Positions 1-6,001 are shown, numbered from the stretch's first letter. The stretch is 7,826 nucleotides of DNA from Acidobacteriaceae bacterium (GCA_003136335.1 PLEA01000259.1:1-7826), one strand, 5' to 3'. Program-made: numbers and translations. The notes: generated from the sequence alone by a model not told the origin.

Positions 1-642
1 AACAAGTTCGAGAACGTGATGACGTTTCTGAAGGCGAACGGGATTCGCGGTCTGGCAGGAAAAAACGACTGGCCTCGGTACACGGAAGAAGAGCCTGAGA
101 CGTACGAGGACGACGAGCTGGACACGCTGTTCGCCGCCTGCGATGAAGAGGAAAGATTGTGGTTTGAGTTCTTCCTGATGACAGGGATGCGAGAGCAGGA
201 AGTCATGTACACGTACTGGGCGGACATCAACTTCAAAGCCTGCACGGTTCGCGTCAGCCACAAACTGGACCGAGGCTGGACGCCAAAGGCGTACAAAGAA
301 CGAGAGATTCCGATCCCGGCAAAGTTGGTGACCAGCCTGAAGGCCCTGAAGGCGAAGTCTGATAAGACATGCAACTTGGTCTTTCCGACTTCCGGCTGCA
401 ATGTGAAGATGAACTTCCTTGACGATCTCAAGGCCGTCGCCGAGCGCGCGGAACTGAACCCTGAAGACTTTTGGCTGCACAAGTTCAGAGCGACGTTTGC
501 GACACGGTGCCTCTGGGCAGGTGTCGATCTTCGCACGGTGCAGCAGTGGCTCGGCCATTCCGACATGGAGAGCACGATGCGCTACCTGAAGCCTTCGCGC
601 AGCCAGCATGTGCGAGAGAAGGTGAACGAGATTTTCGCTTAG
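1..642 (+). CDS. Tyrosine recombinase / phage-type integrase, 5' truncated by window
   Basis: Site-specific recombinase that would cut and rejoin DNA through a covalent 3'-phosphotyrosine. The frame is already open at base 1, so the N-terminal core-binding domain continues outside the window; the GTG at 16 is only an internal codon. Counting from that GTG, the catalytic domain spans about residues 30-205 and shows the full active site: Arg59 (TGMRE), Lys91 in the beta-hairpin before EIPIP, His155-x-x-Arg158 (LHKFR), His181 (WLGHSD) and the nucleophile Tyr190 (MRYL). Nothing in the visible part suggests inactivation. The C-terminal end is normal and stops at TAG 640-642. No excisionase or phage gene is next to it here, so whether it belongs to an integrative element or is a solitary integrase cannot be decided. 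Family call is secure; target site and element type are unknown. Confidence 0.93.
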   Translation, partial: NKFENVMTFLKANGIRGLAGKNDWPRYTEEEPETYEDDELDTLFAACDEEERLWFEFFLMTGMREQEVMYTYWADINFKACTVRVSHKLDRGWTPKAYKEREIPIPAKLVTSLKALKAKSDKTCNLVFPTSGCNVKMNFLDDLKAVAERAELNPEDFWLHKFRATFATRCLWAGVDLRTVQQWLGHSDMESTMRYLKPSRSQHVREKVNEIFA

Positions 643-690
643 CGCCCTTCTCTTCCCGCGGATTCATCGGGGTAGGCCCACCTTGGGCGA

Positions 691-724
691 TGCGAGAGCG
701 GCCGATTCGTAATTTGCAAATCCT
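691..724 (+). other. Possible tRNA-Thr(CGT)-like remnant, candidate attachment-site fragment
   Basis: The string GAGAGCGGCCGATTCGTAAT resembles the D-stem 3' half, anticodon stem and anticodon loop (TTCGTAA, anticodon CGT) of a bacterial tRNA-Thr. The 3' half of the anticodon stem (TTTGC) pairs with GCCGA with one mismatch and one wobble. There is no acceptor stem, no TAGCTCAG D-loop and no TTCGA T-loop, so it is not a functional tRNA. Its place about 50 bp after an integrase gene is where tRNA-derived attachment sites are often found. Chance similarity is quite possible. Confidence 0.2.
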
Positions 725-760
725 CCTACATTATCAACAGCTTACACTCGTGAGGGCGCG

Positions 761-776
761 TGAAACGCGTGTTTCA
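761..776. repeat. Short inverted repeat (6-bp stem, 4-nt loop)
   Basis: TGAAAC at 761-766 pairs exactly with GTTTCA at 771-776 around GCGT. It lies 119 bp after the integrase stop. No T-run follows on either strand, so it is a weak terminator candidate; it could instead be a protein-binding site. Confidence 0.3.
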
Positions 777-893
777 GCCCCAGTATTCGTGCGGGCCGCC
801 GTTGAGTCGTGAGCTAACACGAGAGAAACACGAGAGACTTTTCGTCGCTCTGACGCCTTGGCTGGCAGAGCTCCCGGTGCCGATCTCCCACAG

Positions 894-916
894 GCCCGTT
901 TCTGGATCACTTCCGG
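894..916 (+). repeat. Dispersed repeat, copy A (direct repeat of 2148-2170)
   Basis: These 23 nt match 2148-2170 at 22 positions; the single difference is C at 908 versus A at 2162. Similarity continues loosely on the right (TTAGCCGAC here, ATTGCCAAC there). The copy lies in the non-coding region past the 3' end of the minus-strand PQQ fragment. It is not a tandem array, and its biological role is not evident from the sequence. Confidence 0.7.
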
Positions 917-936
917 TTAGCCGACGATCCGGAAGT
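909..936. repeat. Inverted repeat/hairpin ACTTCCGG-N12-CCGGAAGT
   Basis: A perfect 8-bp stem (909-916 with 929-936) encloses a 12-nt loop. It begins 31 bp beyond the end of the minus-strand PQQ fragment, so it could stop or protect that transcript, but no U-tract follows it on the minus strand. Its left arm is part of repeat copy A. A second near-palindrome at 942-954 lies between it and the PQQ stop codon. Confidence 0.5.
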
Positions 937-966
937 TTACTAGTTCAGTGAACTTCGGCCTCACCG

Positions 967-1461
967 CTATTTGAGAAGCCCGTACACCTCGACCTCGCCT
1001 CTCGCACCGAAGTACACGCGTCCATTAACAACTACGGGGATCACGAAGCGCGTCGCCAACGCGGCGCGATTGCGCTGGCTGTTCTGCTCCGAGGTGTAGA
1101 TCGGCTGGTCAATCTTGTTGGCATCGAAGGCGTAGAGTATTGCCGGTCGGCCGGGGCCGTTCCATGTTTTGGTCGCGATTGCCCACACGATTGCATCCTT
1201 GTTGCCGTTTGCCGAAACAGAAGGCGTGGCGCCGGGGTTTTCAAATCTGGTGCTTGAGTAAGCACTCAGTTTCAAGTCGCCCTTATCGATGGCGTAATCG
1301 CGCAGGAAGTCGTCGCTGCAGGCAAAGAACACGTGTCCGTTCCAGTAGGCCATCGCGCCATAGCCTCCCCCGGCCATCCGGATGCGCTGAACGATGGCGT
1401 CGTCGCGGAACAATCCAGCTTGCGAGGCGCAACACAAGGTTGCACCACCACACGAGCTTCT
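967..1461 (-). pseudogene. C-terminal remnant of a PQQ-type beta-propeller protein
   Basis: The minus-strand frame is bounded upstream by TGA (1462-1464) and ends at TAG 967-969; the first possible start is TTG at 1437, giving 156 residues. From about residue 20 it reads like the last blades of a PQQ-like/WD-type quinoprotein propeller: GGGYGAMAYWNGHVFF, then SDDFLRDYAIDKG, ATPSVSANG, ILYAFDAN and VVVNGRVYFG, each a typical blade strand with an aromatic-Gly or Asn-Gly turn. Such proteins usually run to several hundred residues with a signal peptide; here all of the N-terminal part, including any signal peptide, is missing. Its 5' end lies directly behind padR and overlaps, out of frame, the start of another gene. 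No stop or frameshift appears inside the remnant, so the loss may be recent. A functional short protein is unlikely but not excluded. Confidence 0.75.
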
Positions 1462-1480
1462 TCAGTGGACGGGTGCCCAC
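1442..1480 (-). pseudogene. Orphan 5' end of a gene that followed padR (possibly an ABC-permease, ADOP-like)
   Basis: AGGAGG (minus strand, 1491 down to 1486) overlaps the padR stop codon TAG, and GTG follows five bases later at 1480. This is a strong, translationally coupled start. The encoded beginning is MGTRPLKKLVWW. It resembles the N-terminus of the MacB/ADOP-type permeases that commonly follow padR in Acidobacteriota (start, a few residues, then LRKLVWW-like); that resemblance is from memory and short. After roughly a dozen codons the frame runs out of register through the PQQ remnant. The assignment to a permease is tentative; the presence of a designed translation start is clear. Confidence 0.4.
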
Positions 1481-1489
1481 AAGATCCTC

Positions 1490-1807
1490 CTATCGACGCT
1501 TACTCTTCTCGGCGCTAACGAGTCGTTCAAGTAGCGCATAACGATGAACTGCGTTGCCAAGAGCCTCTTTGCCGTCGCGCGTTAGCCTGTAGTACTTGCG
1601 GACCGGTCGCTGGTCAGCGAACGCAGTGTGCTGGGTCTCCCAACTAGACTTGATCAATTCCTGTTGTTCAAGGCGTCGAAGAGTGGGATAAACAGTACCG
1701 CTGGGAAGACCGGTAACCTCCATGATGTCAAAACCGTAGGTATATCCAGAACTGATGGTTTGGAGTACCAGCGCTGCCGTGTACGACAATTTGAGAGTGT
1801 CGCCCAT
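1490..1807 (-). CDS. PadR-family transcriptional regulator
   Basis: Cytoplasmic winged-helix DNA-binding repressor of the PadR family, 105 residues, the usual length for the short PadR-s2 type. Visible features are the helix segment GYTYGFDIME (residues 21-30), the recognition-helix signature PSGTVYPTLRRLE (35-47) and the wing RPVRKYYRLTRDGK (67-80); a short C-terminal helix provides dimerisation in relatives. The ATG at 1807 is chosen because the family homology begins at about residue 5. Only a weak GGA precedes it, which suits the near-leaderless transcript implied by the promoter. PadR regulators typically sense hydrophobic or drug-like ligands and repress an adjacent transporter. Here the expected downstream partner is missing: only its first codons remain, fused to a PQQ tail, so the repressor may now control nothing but itself. 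Confidence 0.92.
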   Translation of the reverse strand: MGDTLKLSYTAALVLQTISSGYTYGFDIMEVTGLPSGTVYPTLRRLEQQELIKSSWETQHTAFADQRPVRKYYRLTRDGKEALGNAVHRYALLERLVSAEKSKRR

Positions 1808-1812
1808 TCCGA

Positions 1813-1829
1813 ATGTAGAACTACTACAT
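1813..1829 (-). promoter_or_regulatory. Candidate PadR operator, ATGT-N9-ACAT palindrome
   Basis: ATGTAG (1813-1818) pairs perfectly with CTACAT (1824-1829) around five bases. PadR proteins are known to bind ATGT-N8-ACAT-like palindromes; this one has N9. Its edge is 5 bp from the padR start codon and it covers the place where the -10 box should lie, which fits autorepression. Confidence 0.6.
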
Positions 1830-1841
1830 AGTGGACCTTTC

Positions 1842-1847
1842 TGTCAA
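1842..1847 (-). promoter_or_regulatory. padR promoter -35 box (TTGACA)
   Basis: On the minus strand an exact TTGACA lies here. The -10 region would fall 15-18 bp downstream, inside the palindrome at 1813-1829 (TAGTAG or a neighbouring register; no good TATAAT). Transcription would then start only a few bases before the ATG at 1807, implying a leaderless or nearly leaderless mRNA. Confidence 0.5.
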
Positions 1848-2018
1848 ATCGACGAACGGCAACGATTCGACGTTACCCGGTCAGGTCGTAGGCGCTGAGG
1901 TATTTTGACACTCAACCCGAAAGTCAAAGAGAAAACGACGAATATCGTCTGCAGAACTTCGCGGCTAAAGGGGAGCGGAACTGATCATCGGCAATTGTGG
2001 GATCGTGCCCGAGTCACG

Positions 2019-2032
2019 GGCTAACCGGAAGT
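2019..2032 (-). repeat. Inverted 14-nt copy of the repeat core in copy A
   Basis: GGCTAACCGGAAGT is the exact reverse complement of 909-922. It lies 116 bp before copy B, so the window has three related pieces in two orientations. The left side overlaps the hairpin at 2007-2021. Confidence 0.55.
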
Positions 2033-2034
2033 TA

Positions 2035-2050
2035 CGTTTTCACGTTTTCA
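2035..2050 (+). repeat. Tandem duplication of CGTTTTCA
   Basis: Two adjacent perfect copies of the 8-mer (2035-2042 and 2043-2050). Small and possibly chance; recorded because it touches the repeat core at 2019-2032. Confidence 0.4.
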
Positions 2051-2147
2051 GGCGGACTCGGACGACGTTGTCCCGAAGTCGGCTTCGAGGAGATCTACCG
2101 AAAACAAGTCAATCGCAAAAGGACGCGGCGGGAGCGATCTCCGCGAA

Positions 2148-2170
2148 GCCCGTTTCTGGATAACTTCCGG
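2148..2170 (+). repeat. Dispersed repeat, copy B (direct repeat of 894-916)
   Basis: Matches copy A at 22 of 23 positions in the same orientation, 1,254 bp away. It lies about 250 bp past the 3' end of the minus-strand winged-helix/TPR gene, as copy A lies past the 3' end of the PQQ fragment. ACTTCCGG at its right end is followed by CCGGAA at 2179, forming a TTCCGG-N8-CCGGAA stem. Confidence 0.7.
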
Positions 2171-2178
2171 ATTGCCAA

Positions 2179-2220
2179 CCGGAAACTAGCTTAGTTTCTG
2201 TTCATAACGGCAGTTTCCGG
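2179..2220. repeat. 9-bp inverted repeat CCGGAAACT-N24-AGTTTCCGG
   Basis: Perfect arms at 2179-2187 and 2212-2220. A second hairpin (GAAACTA-GCT-TAGTTTC, 2182-2198) overlaps the left arm, so alternative pairings exist. It directly follows repeat copy B. Confidence 0.5.
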
Positions 2221-2342
2221 TACGAATCCGACAGACAGCCAATAACATTCGGCTTGCCCGTCATCCGGATACAAATCATGTCCCGGAAAGTACCGTCCTG
2301 GCGAGGGCTATTTGTCGCATGAAGGACTTATTGCTTTCTTGG

Positions 2343-2360
2343 CTTGTCGACTTCGACAAG
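2343..2360 (-). terminator. Possible terminator hairpin of the winged-helix/TPR gene
   Basis: CTTGTCGA (2343-2350) pairs perfectly with TCGACAAG (2353-2360) across two bases, 58 bp past the gene's stop codon. No U-tract follows on the minus strand, so it is at best a non-canonical terminator. Confidence 0.3.
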
Positions 2361-2418
2361 TAACTGGATGCAAACGGCCGCGCTTGGCTCTAGAAGATTG
2401 GGGATTTCGTAATCTGAG

Positions 2419-4443
2419 TCAGAGCAGGCCGATGCGCTGGAGGAGCTCTTGAAAACGATGGTCGGAGCGATAGCGATCGAAGATCGGATCGACGGCGAGG
2501 TATCCCATCCAGACGGCGCGATCGCCATACGCGGCTTGCAGCCATTTAAATGCGTCTTCCTTGTTGTTCAGCGCTGCGTAGATCTGAGCCAACCCGTAGG
2601 GCGAAACGTAACGCTTCCTTGAGATGGTTTCCAGTTCGTGCGCGATTCGAAGCGCTTCACGCTTCTGCCCTGCCGCGGCAAGAGCAACCGCGACCTGCGC
2701 CTTGTAAAGTGGGCTATCCCCTGACAGACTCGCCGCCCTCTTCAGCTCGCTGACGCCCTCGCTGCGCGAGCCTGCCTGAACATAGCCCTCGCCGAGCAGA
2801 AGGTGCGCAGCTGCGAAGTTCGAATCCAACTCAACAGCGTTTCGGGCTTGTTCGATTGCCCGCGAGTAGTCACGTGCCTGGTAGTAGCGGAGTGCCACCC
2901 AGGAGCCGATCATGAGATTAAGTGGATCGAGTTCCAGTGCGCGGCGGGCTTCGGCCAGTGCCTCGTAATGGCGCCTCTTGATGGAAAGATAGTCTCCGTA
3001 CCAGTGGTGCGCATTTGCGTATTGAGGATCCAATTCCAGGGCACGCCTGAACTCGGACTCCGCTCCGGCCCATTCCCAATTATGGCTAAGTACAAGGCCC
3101 AGGGAGGCGTGGGCTTCAGCCGACTCTGGATCGATCTCGACCGCTTTGCGCGCGGCCGCGTAAGCCTTCGGGAGCGCGTCGGCCGGGGACTTGAACCCGT
3201 GCCACGTAAGTCCGCTGTTGCAGTCGGCCAGCCCGGAATATGCCGCGGCGTAGGTTGGATCGCTGTCAATGGCCTGCTGAAAATAATGCTCCGCATTTTG
3301 CATGCCGTCGGCGGTTCGCTTGTTCCAGTAGTAGCGACCTTTCAAATACGCCTCGTGTGCTTCAGGCCTTGCTTGCCGCGGATTCGCTAGACGTGTTTTC
3401 TGTTCTTCGGTGAGAGCGATGTGTATTTGGCTTGCGATGCTTCGCACCACGGAGTCCTGCACAGCAAGCAGATCTTTGAGTTCGCGGTCGTAATTCTCGG
3501 TCCAGAGGTCCGTCTGATTTTGTGCCTGGATGAGTTGAACGGTGATGCGTACACGGTCCGACCAGCGACGAACGCTGCCTTGGACAAGATAGTCCGCGTT
3601 CAGTTCTTTACCGATCTCCCTCGCAGCCAGGTTGCTGCCTTTGTACTTTGCAACCGAACCGCGGGCTACTACGGTGAGTCGATCCCGATTCAGCTTTCCG
3701 ACCTGGGCGATCAGTTCTTCAGTCAGGCCGTCACTGAAGAACTCCTGGTCGGGATCGCTACTCAAGTTCTCGAACGGCAGGACAGCGATGACTATCTTGC
3801 CCTGGGAATGCGTGGGCGGGCTCGATGCTCGTCGCCAGCCCCAAACTGCCAGGAATGACAGAAAGCACGCGACTGAGAGCAATGCCACTCCTCCAACAAA
3901 GAGCCGCCTGTGGGCCTTCCGATTCCCTTGTCCATGAATGGTTCCGGAATGCGCCGCGTTCTCTGCCGTACGATCTTCATCTGGCTCGACTAGACGCAGT
4001 CTCCGGGCTTGTAACCAGCCATCGAGTTCCGACACGAAATCCCGGTCGCTGGTAGGGACGACCGATGCCTCTGGCTCGGAACCTGCGCTTGCCTCTTTGG
4101 GAGCAATGACCAGCGCGATGAAGCGATACCCCTGCCCAGTCACTGTCTGTATGAATCGCGGGGTCTCGGCGTCATCCTTCAGGACCTGGCGAAGCTTGCG
4201 GACCGCGCCCCGGATACTGTTGTCGGTATCCAGGAAGACACCCTGGCTCCAAACCCTGGAAACGATTTGATCCCGGGTAACAATCTCGTCCCGGTGCTCA
4301 AGCAGAAGGAGAAGGATCTCGAAGGGGATACGCTCCAGCTTCAGCACATGACTGCCACGGCGCAGCCTCCTAGGACGCAGGTCTAACTCGTAGCCTTCGC
4401 CGAACCGGATCGGTTGCTCTACTCCAGCTGGCTCGGAAGCCAT
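2419..4443 (-). CDS. CadC-like membrane regulator: winged helix, TolB-N-like domain, TPRs
   Basis: One-component regulator of 674 residues. Residues about 14-110 form an OmpR/PhoB-type winged helix (FEILLLLLEH, TRDQIVSRVW, DTDNSIRGAVRKLRQVL, then the wing FIQTVTGQGYRF). A linker leads to one membrane segment at about 181-201. Residues about 216-345 form a TolB-N/FlgO-like domain (IAVLPFENLSSD, FFSDGLTEELIAQVGKL, ADYLVQGSVRR). Four or more TPR-like units follow at about 363-636 (for example AAYSGLADC, ALELDPQYANAHHWYGDYL, AVELDSNFAAAHLLLGEGY), then the conserved end DPIFDRYRSDHRFQELL. ATG at 4443 is preferred over the in-frame TTG at 4455 because GGGGTG sits 5-10 bases before it. Transmembrane regulators of this kind bind DNA from the membrane, with the outer part sensing a signal or partner. 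It diverges from the haloperoxidase-like gene, a likely target by inference. Signal unknown. Confidence 0.92.
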   Translation of the reverse strand: MASEPAGVEQPIRFGEGYELDLRPRRLRRGSHVLKLERIPFEILLLLLEHRDEIVTRDQIVSRVWSQGVFLDTDNSIRGAVRKLRQVLKDDAETPRFIQTVTGQGYRFIALVIAPKEASAGSEPEASVVPTSDRDFVSELDGWLQARRLRLVEPDEDRTAENAAHSGTIHGQGNRKAHRRLFVGGVALLSVACFLSFLAVWGWRRASSPPTHSQGKIVIAVLPFENLSSDPDQEFFSDGLTEELIAQVGKLNRDRLTVVARGSVAKYKGSNLAAREIGKELNADYLVQGSVRRWSDRVRITVQLIQAQNQTDLWTENYDRELKDLLAVQDSVVRSIASQIHIALTEEQKTRLANPRQARPEAHEAYLKGRYYWNKRTADGMQNAEHYFQQAIDSDPTYAAAYSGLADCNSGLTWHGFKSPADALPKAYAAARKAVEIDPESAEAHASLGLVLSHNWEWAGAESEFRRALELDPQYANAHHWYGDYLSIKRRHYEALAEARRALELDPLNLMIGSWVALRYYQARDYSRAIEQARNAVELDSNFAAAHLLLGEGYVQAGSRSEGVSELKRAASLSGDSPLYKAQVAVALAAAGQKREALRIAHELETISRKRYVSPYGLAQIYAALNNKEDAFKWLQAAYGDRAVWMGYLAVDPIFDRYRSDHRFQELLQRIGLL

Positions 4444-4637
4444 GGCACACCCCAAGGAAGCGCAATGATTTTACACCACATCGGAAACAGTGACGCAAGT
4501 GCAAGCGCCCCCTGGGTTTAGAGCGACACAAAGCATAATGGTACGACACACGCTCCGATATGGACAACAACGTCCGCTGCTGCAAGGATGCCGACCACAC
4601 CGACCGAAGGCCAGTGAAGAATCAGGAGGGAAGCACA
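4444..4637. promoter_or_regulatory. Divergent promoter region between regulator and haloperoxidase-like gene
   Basis: On the minus strand TAAAAT (4468-4473) is a good -10 for the regulator, with only a poor -35 (TTGCGT at 19 bp). On the plus strand CATAAT (4534-4539) is a possible -10 for the haloperoxidase-like gene, without a recognisable -35; it would leave a leader of roughly 90 nt. The CATAAT box is part of a motif also found at 6464-6482. No clear palindromic operator is visible. Confidence 0.35.
4624..4629 (+). promoter_or_regulatory. Ribosome binding site AGGAGG
   Basis: A perfect Shine-Dalgarno sequence 8 bases before ATG 4638. It settles the start at 4638 rather than at the open-frame ATG at 4560, and the protein from 4638 begins directly with a signal peptide. 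Confidence 0.85.
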
Positions 4638-5921
4638 ATGAAAAAGATACATGGCGACACAAAGAAGCGCGCTCTCGGGCTATGCATGTTGATCGCGACC
4701 CTATTCGGGTCTGCCGTGGCAAAAGCCGATGTCGTATTGGAGTGGAACGCGATCGCGGTAAACACAGCGGTCGTGAACGGCCAGAACCCATTCGCCCAAG
4801 CACGATTCGCAGCGATCGTACAACTCGCAGTATTCGAGTCCGTGAACGCCATTACGGGCGAGTATCGTCCCTATCTCGGAACCATCGTCGCCCCGCCAGG
4901 AGCATGCCCCGAAGCTGCAGCCATCCAGGCTGCATATCGCGTGCTCAGCACCTATTTTCCAGCCAGCGCCTCAACGCTCGACGCAGAGCGCGCCACCTCC
5001 CTGGCGTCTATACCGGACGGCCAGGCCAAGACCGACGGCATTGCCACGGGTGAAGCCGCAGCTTTGGCCATGATTGCTCTGCGCGCAAACGACGGATCGT
5101 CGCCTCCGCAATTCAAAATACCCGGGCCGCCGGTTCCGGGAGAATGGCAGGCCACCCCGAGCTGTCCAATTGTGAATGGAATCGCGGTCGGAATCGCGTT
5201 TCAATGGCAGAACATAACTCCGTTCGGCATTGCCAGTGCTCGTGAGTTTCTCCTCGATCCGCCGCCGGCGCTCGCGAGCCGCGCATATGCGAAAACCTAC
5301 AACGAGGTGATGACGGTGGGAGGCATCGACAGCACAGAGCGACCCCAAGATCGCGCTAATGTCGCGCTCTTCTATGCGGCGTCCTCGCCAACGCAAGTCT
5401 TCAATCAGGCGGTTCAGCAGGTTGCACAGGAACGGTGGCATTCGCTGTCCGAAAATGCTCGAGCCCTGGCCCTCATGAACATGGCGACAAATGATAGCTT
5501 GGTCGCGGCATTCCTCAATAAGTATCACTACAATTTCTGGCGACCCGAAACGGCGATCCATGCCGGTGACACAGACGGTAATCCGAGAACTGTTGGTGAT
5601 CCCAGCTTCGTCCCCTTTATCACGACTCCATGCTTCCCGAGTTATCCTTCTAACCATGGCAGCGCTGCGAATAGCGCAGCCGAGATTCTGAAACGCATCT
5701 ACGGTGAAGGCGGGCATTCCATTACATTGTCAAATCCCGCCGTGCCCGACATCGTATTGCAATACACGACGTTCAAGCAGATTACCGACGATATCTCCGA
5801 CGCGCGCGTCTACGGTGGGATACATTTTCGAACCGATCAGGTCGCTGGCGAGCACCTGGGAGAAGCAATAGGCAAGGCCGTGTACAAACGCAACTTACGT
5901 CGCATGCACGATGACGACTGA
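4638..5921 (+). CDS. Exported vanadium-dependent haloperoxidase / PAP2-family protein
   Basis: Protein of 427 residues. Residues 1-30 are a Sec signal peptide (KK-rich start, hydrophobic LGLCMLIATLFG, likely cut after AKA), so it acts outside the cytoplasmic membrane. The three vanadate/phosphate-binding signatures of the PAP2/vanadium haloperoxidase superfamily are present: K295-x6-R302-P303 (KYHYNFWRP), PSNHGS with S338 and H340, and R390-x5-H396-x3-D400 (ARVYGGIHFRTD). H396 matches the vanadate-ligating or phosphorylated His, H340 the acid/base His. Motif spacing and the long helical N-terminal half resemble the bacterial VHPO-like branch rather than short membrane phosphatases. In the third signature the usual Ser before Arg is Ala389, and the middle motif is S-N-H rather than S-G-H. 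Substrate, halide oxidation or phosphatase action, cannot be read from the sequence. It is the first of three plus-strand genes, with gaps of 80 bp and 81 bp; it diverges from the membrane regulator. Confidence 0.9.
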   Translation: MKKIHGDTKKRALGLCMLIATLFGSAVAKADVVLEWNAIAVNTAVVNGQNPFAQARFAAIVQLAVFESVNAITGEYRPYLGTIVAPPGACPEAAAIQAAYRVLSTYFPASASTLDAERATSLASIPDGQAKTDGIATGEAAALAMIALRANDGSSPPQFKIPGPPVPGEWQATPSCPIVNGIAVGIAFQWQNITPFGIASAREFLLDPPPALASRAYAKTYNEVMTVGGIDSTERPQDRANVALFYAASSPTQVFNQAVQQVAQERWHSLSENARALALMNMATNDSLVAAFLNKYHYNFWRPETAIHAGDTDGNPRTVGDPSFVPFITTPCFPSYPSNHGSAANSAAEILKRIYGEGGHSITLSNPAVPDIVLQYTTFKQITDDISDARVYGGIHFRTDQVAGEHLGEAIGKAVYKRNLRRMHDDD

Positions 5922-5922
5922 G

Positions 5923-5939
5923 CGCTCAGATCGAGAGCG
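5923..5939 (+). terminator. Weak hairpin after the haloperoxidase-like gene
   Basis: CGCTC (5923-5927) pairs with GAGCG (5935-5939) immediately after the stop codon. A second small stem, GCACG/CGTGC, lies at 5985-6005. Neither has a T-run, so read-through into the next gene is possible. Confidence 0.2.
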
Positions 5940-6001
5940 ACTCGCCATTCGTGTCTCGCGGTCCGCTGGTTGAGCGGCTGCGGTGCACGAATGGCTAACC
6001 C

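Larger units (their letters stand above)
643..966. other. Gene-free stretch between integrase and PQQ fragment
   Basis: No convincing coding frame. The short open frames here have unusual composition and no family resemblance. The stretch holds, from left to right, a partial tRNA-like segment (691-724), a short hairpin (761-776), the first copy of a dispersed repeat (894-916) with its hairpin (909-936), and a 13-nt near-palindrome AGTTCA-G-TGAACT (942-954) just beyond the end of the PQQ fragment. It could contain the integrase attachment site and the transcription end of the minus-strand operon, but neither is proven by the sequence. Confidence 0.6.
1808..2418. other. Gene-free, repeat-bearing stretch upstream of padR
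   Basis: No credible gene. The only moderate open frame (1997-2194, +) is rich in Arg/Gly/Ser with no family resemblance and crosses repeats. Besides the padR promoter and operator, the stretch holds a GCCCG-AGTCA-CGGGC hairpin (2007-2021), an inverted copy of the repeat core (2019-2032), an 8-bp tandem (2035-2050), repeat copy B (2148-2170), a 9-bp inverted repeat (2179-2220), a small hairpin GAAACTA-GCT-TAGTTTC (2182-2198) and an 8-bp hairpin (2343-2360). Five TTCCGG/CCGGAA hexamers lie between 2025 and 2288. Confidence 0.6.

Noticed and set aside
1997..2194. 65-residue plus-strand frame in the gene-free region
   Set aside because: Arg/Ser/Gly-rich composition, crosses hairpins and repeat copy B, no ribosome binding site, no family resemblance.
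894..2220. Repeats as integron attC sites or integrase att sites flanking an excisable cassette
   Set aside because: No attC-type R'/R'' core pair fits, and the integrase lies outside the repeat-bounded segment.
2398..2416. Second tRNA-anticodon-like string (TTTCGTAATCTG)
   Set aside because: Only about ten bases fit and the stem is three pairs; chance similarity at the end of the regulator gene.
2803..3390. 195-residue plus-strand frame
   Set aside because: Lies wholly opposite the TPR part of the well-supported regulator gene; an antisense shadow.
4560..4637. Upstream in-frame ATG extension of the haloperoxidase-like gene
   Set aside because: It would place 26 polar, Cys-containing residues before a clear signal peptide, while ATG 4638 has AGGAGG at ideal spacing.
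4971..5717. 248-residue minus-strand frame
   Set aside because: Opposite the haloperoxidase-like gene, which has a signal peptide, perfect Shine-Dalgarno and catalytic motifs.
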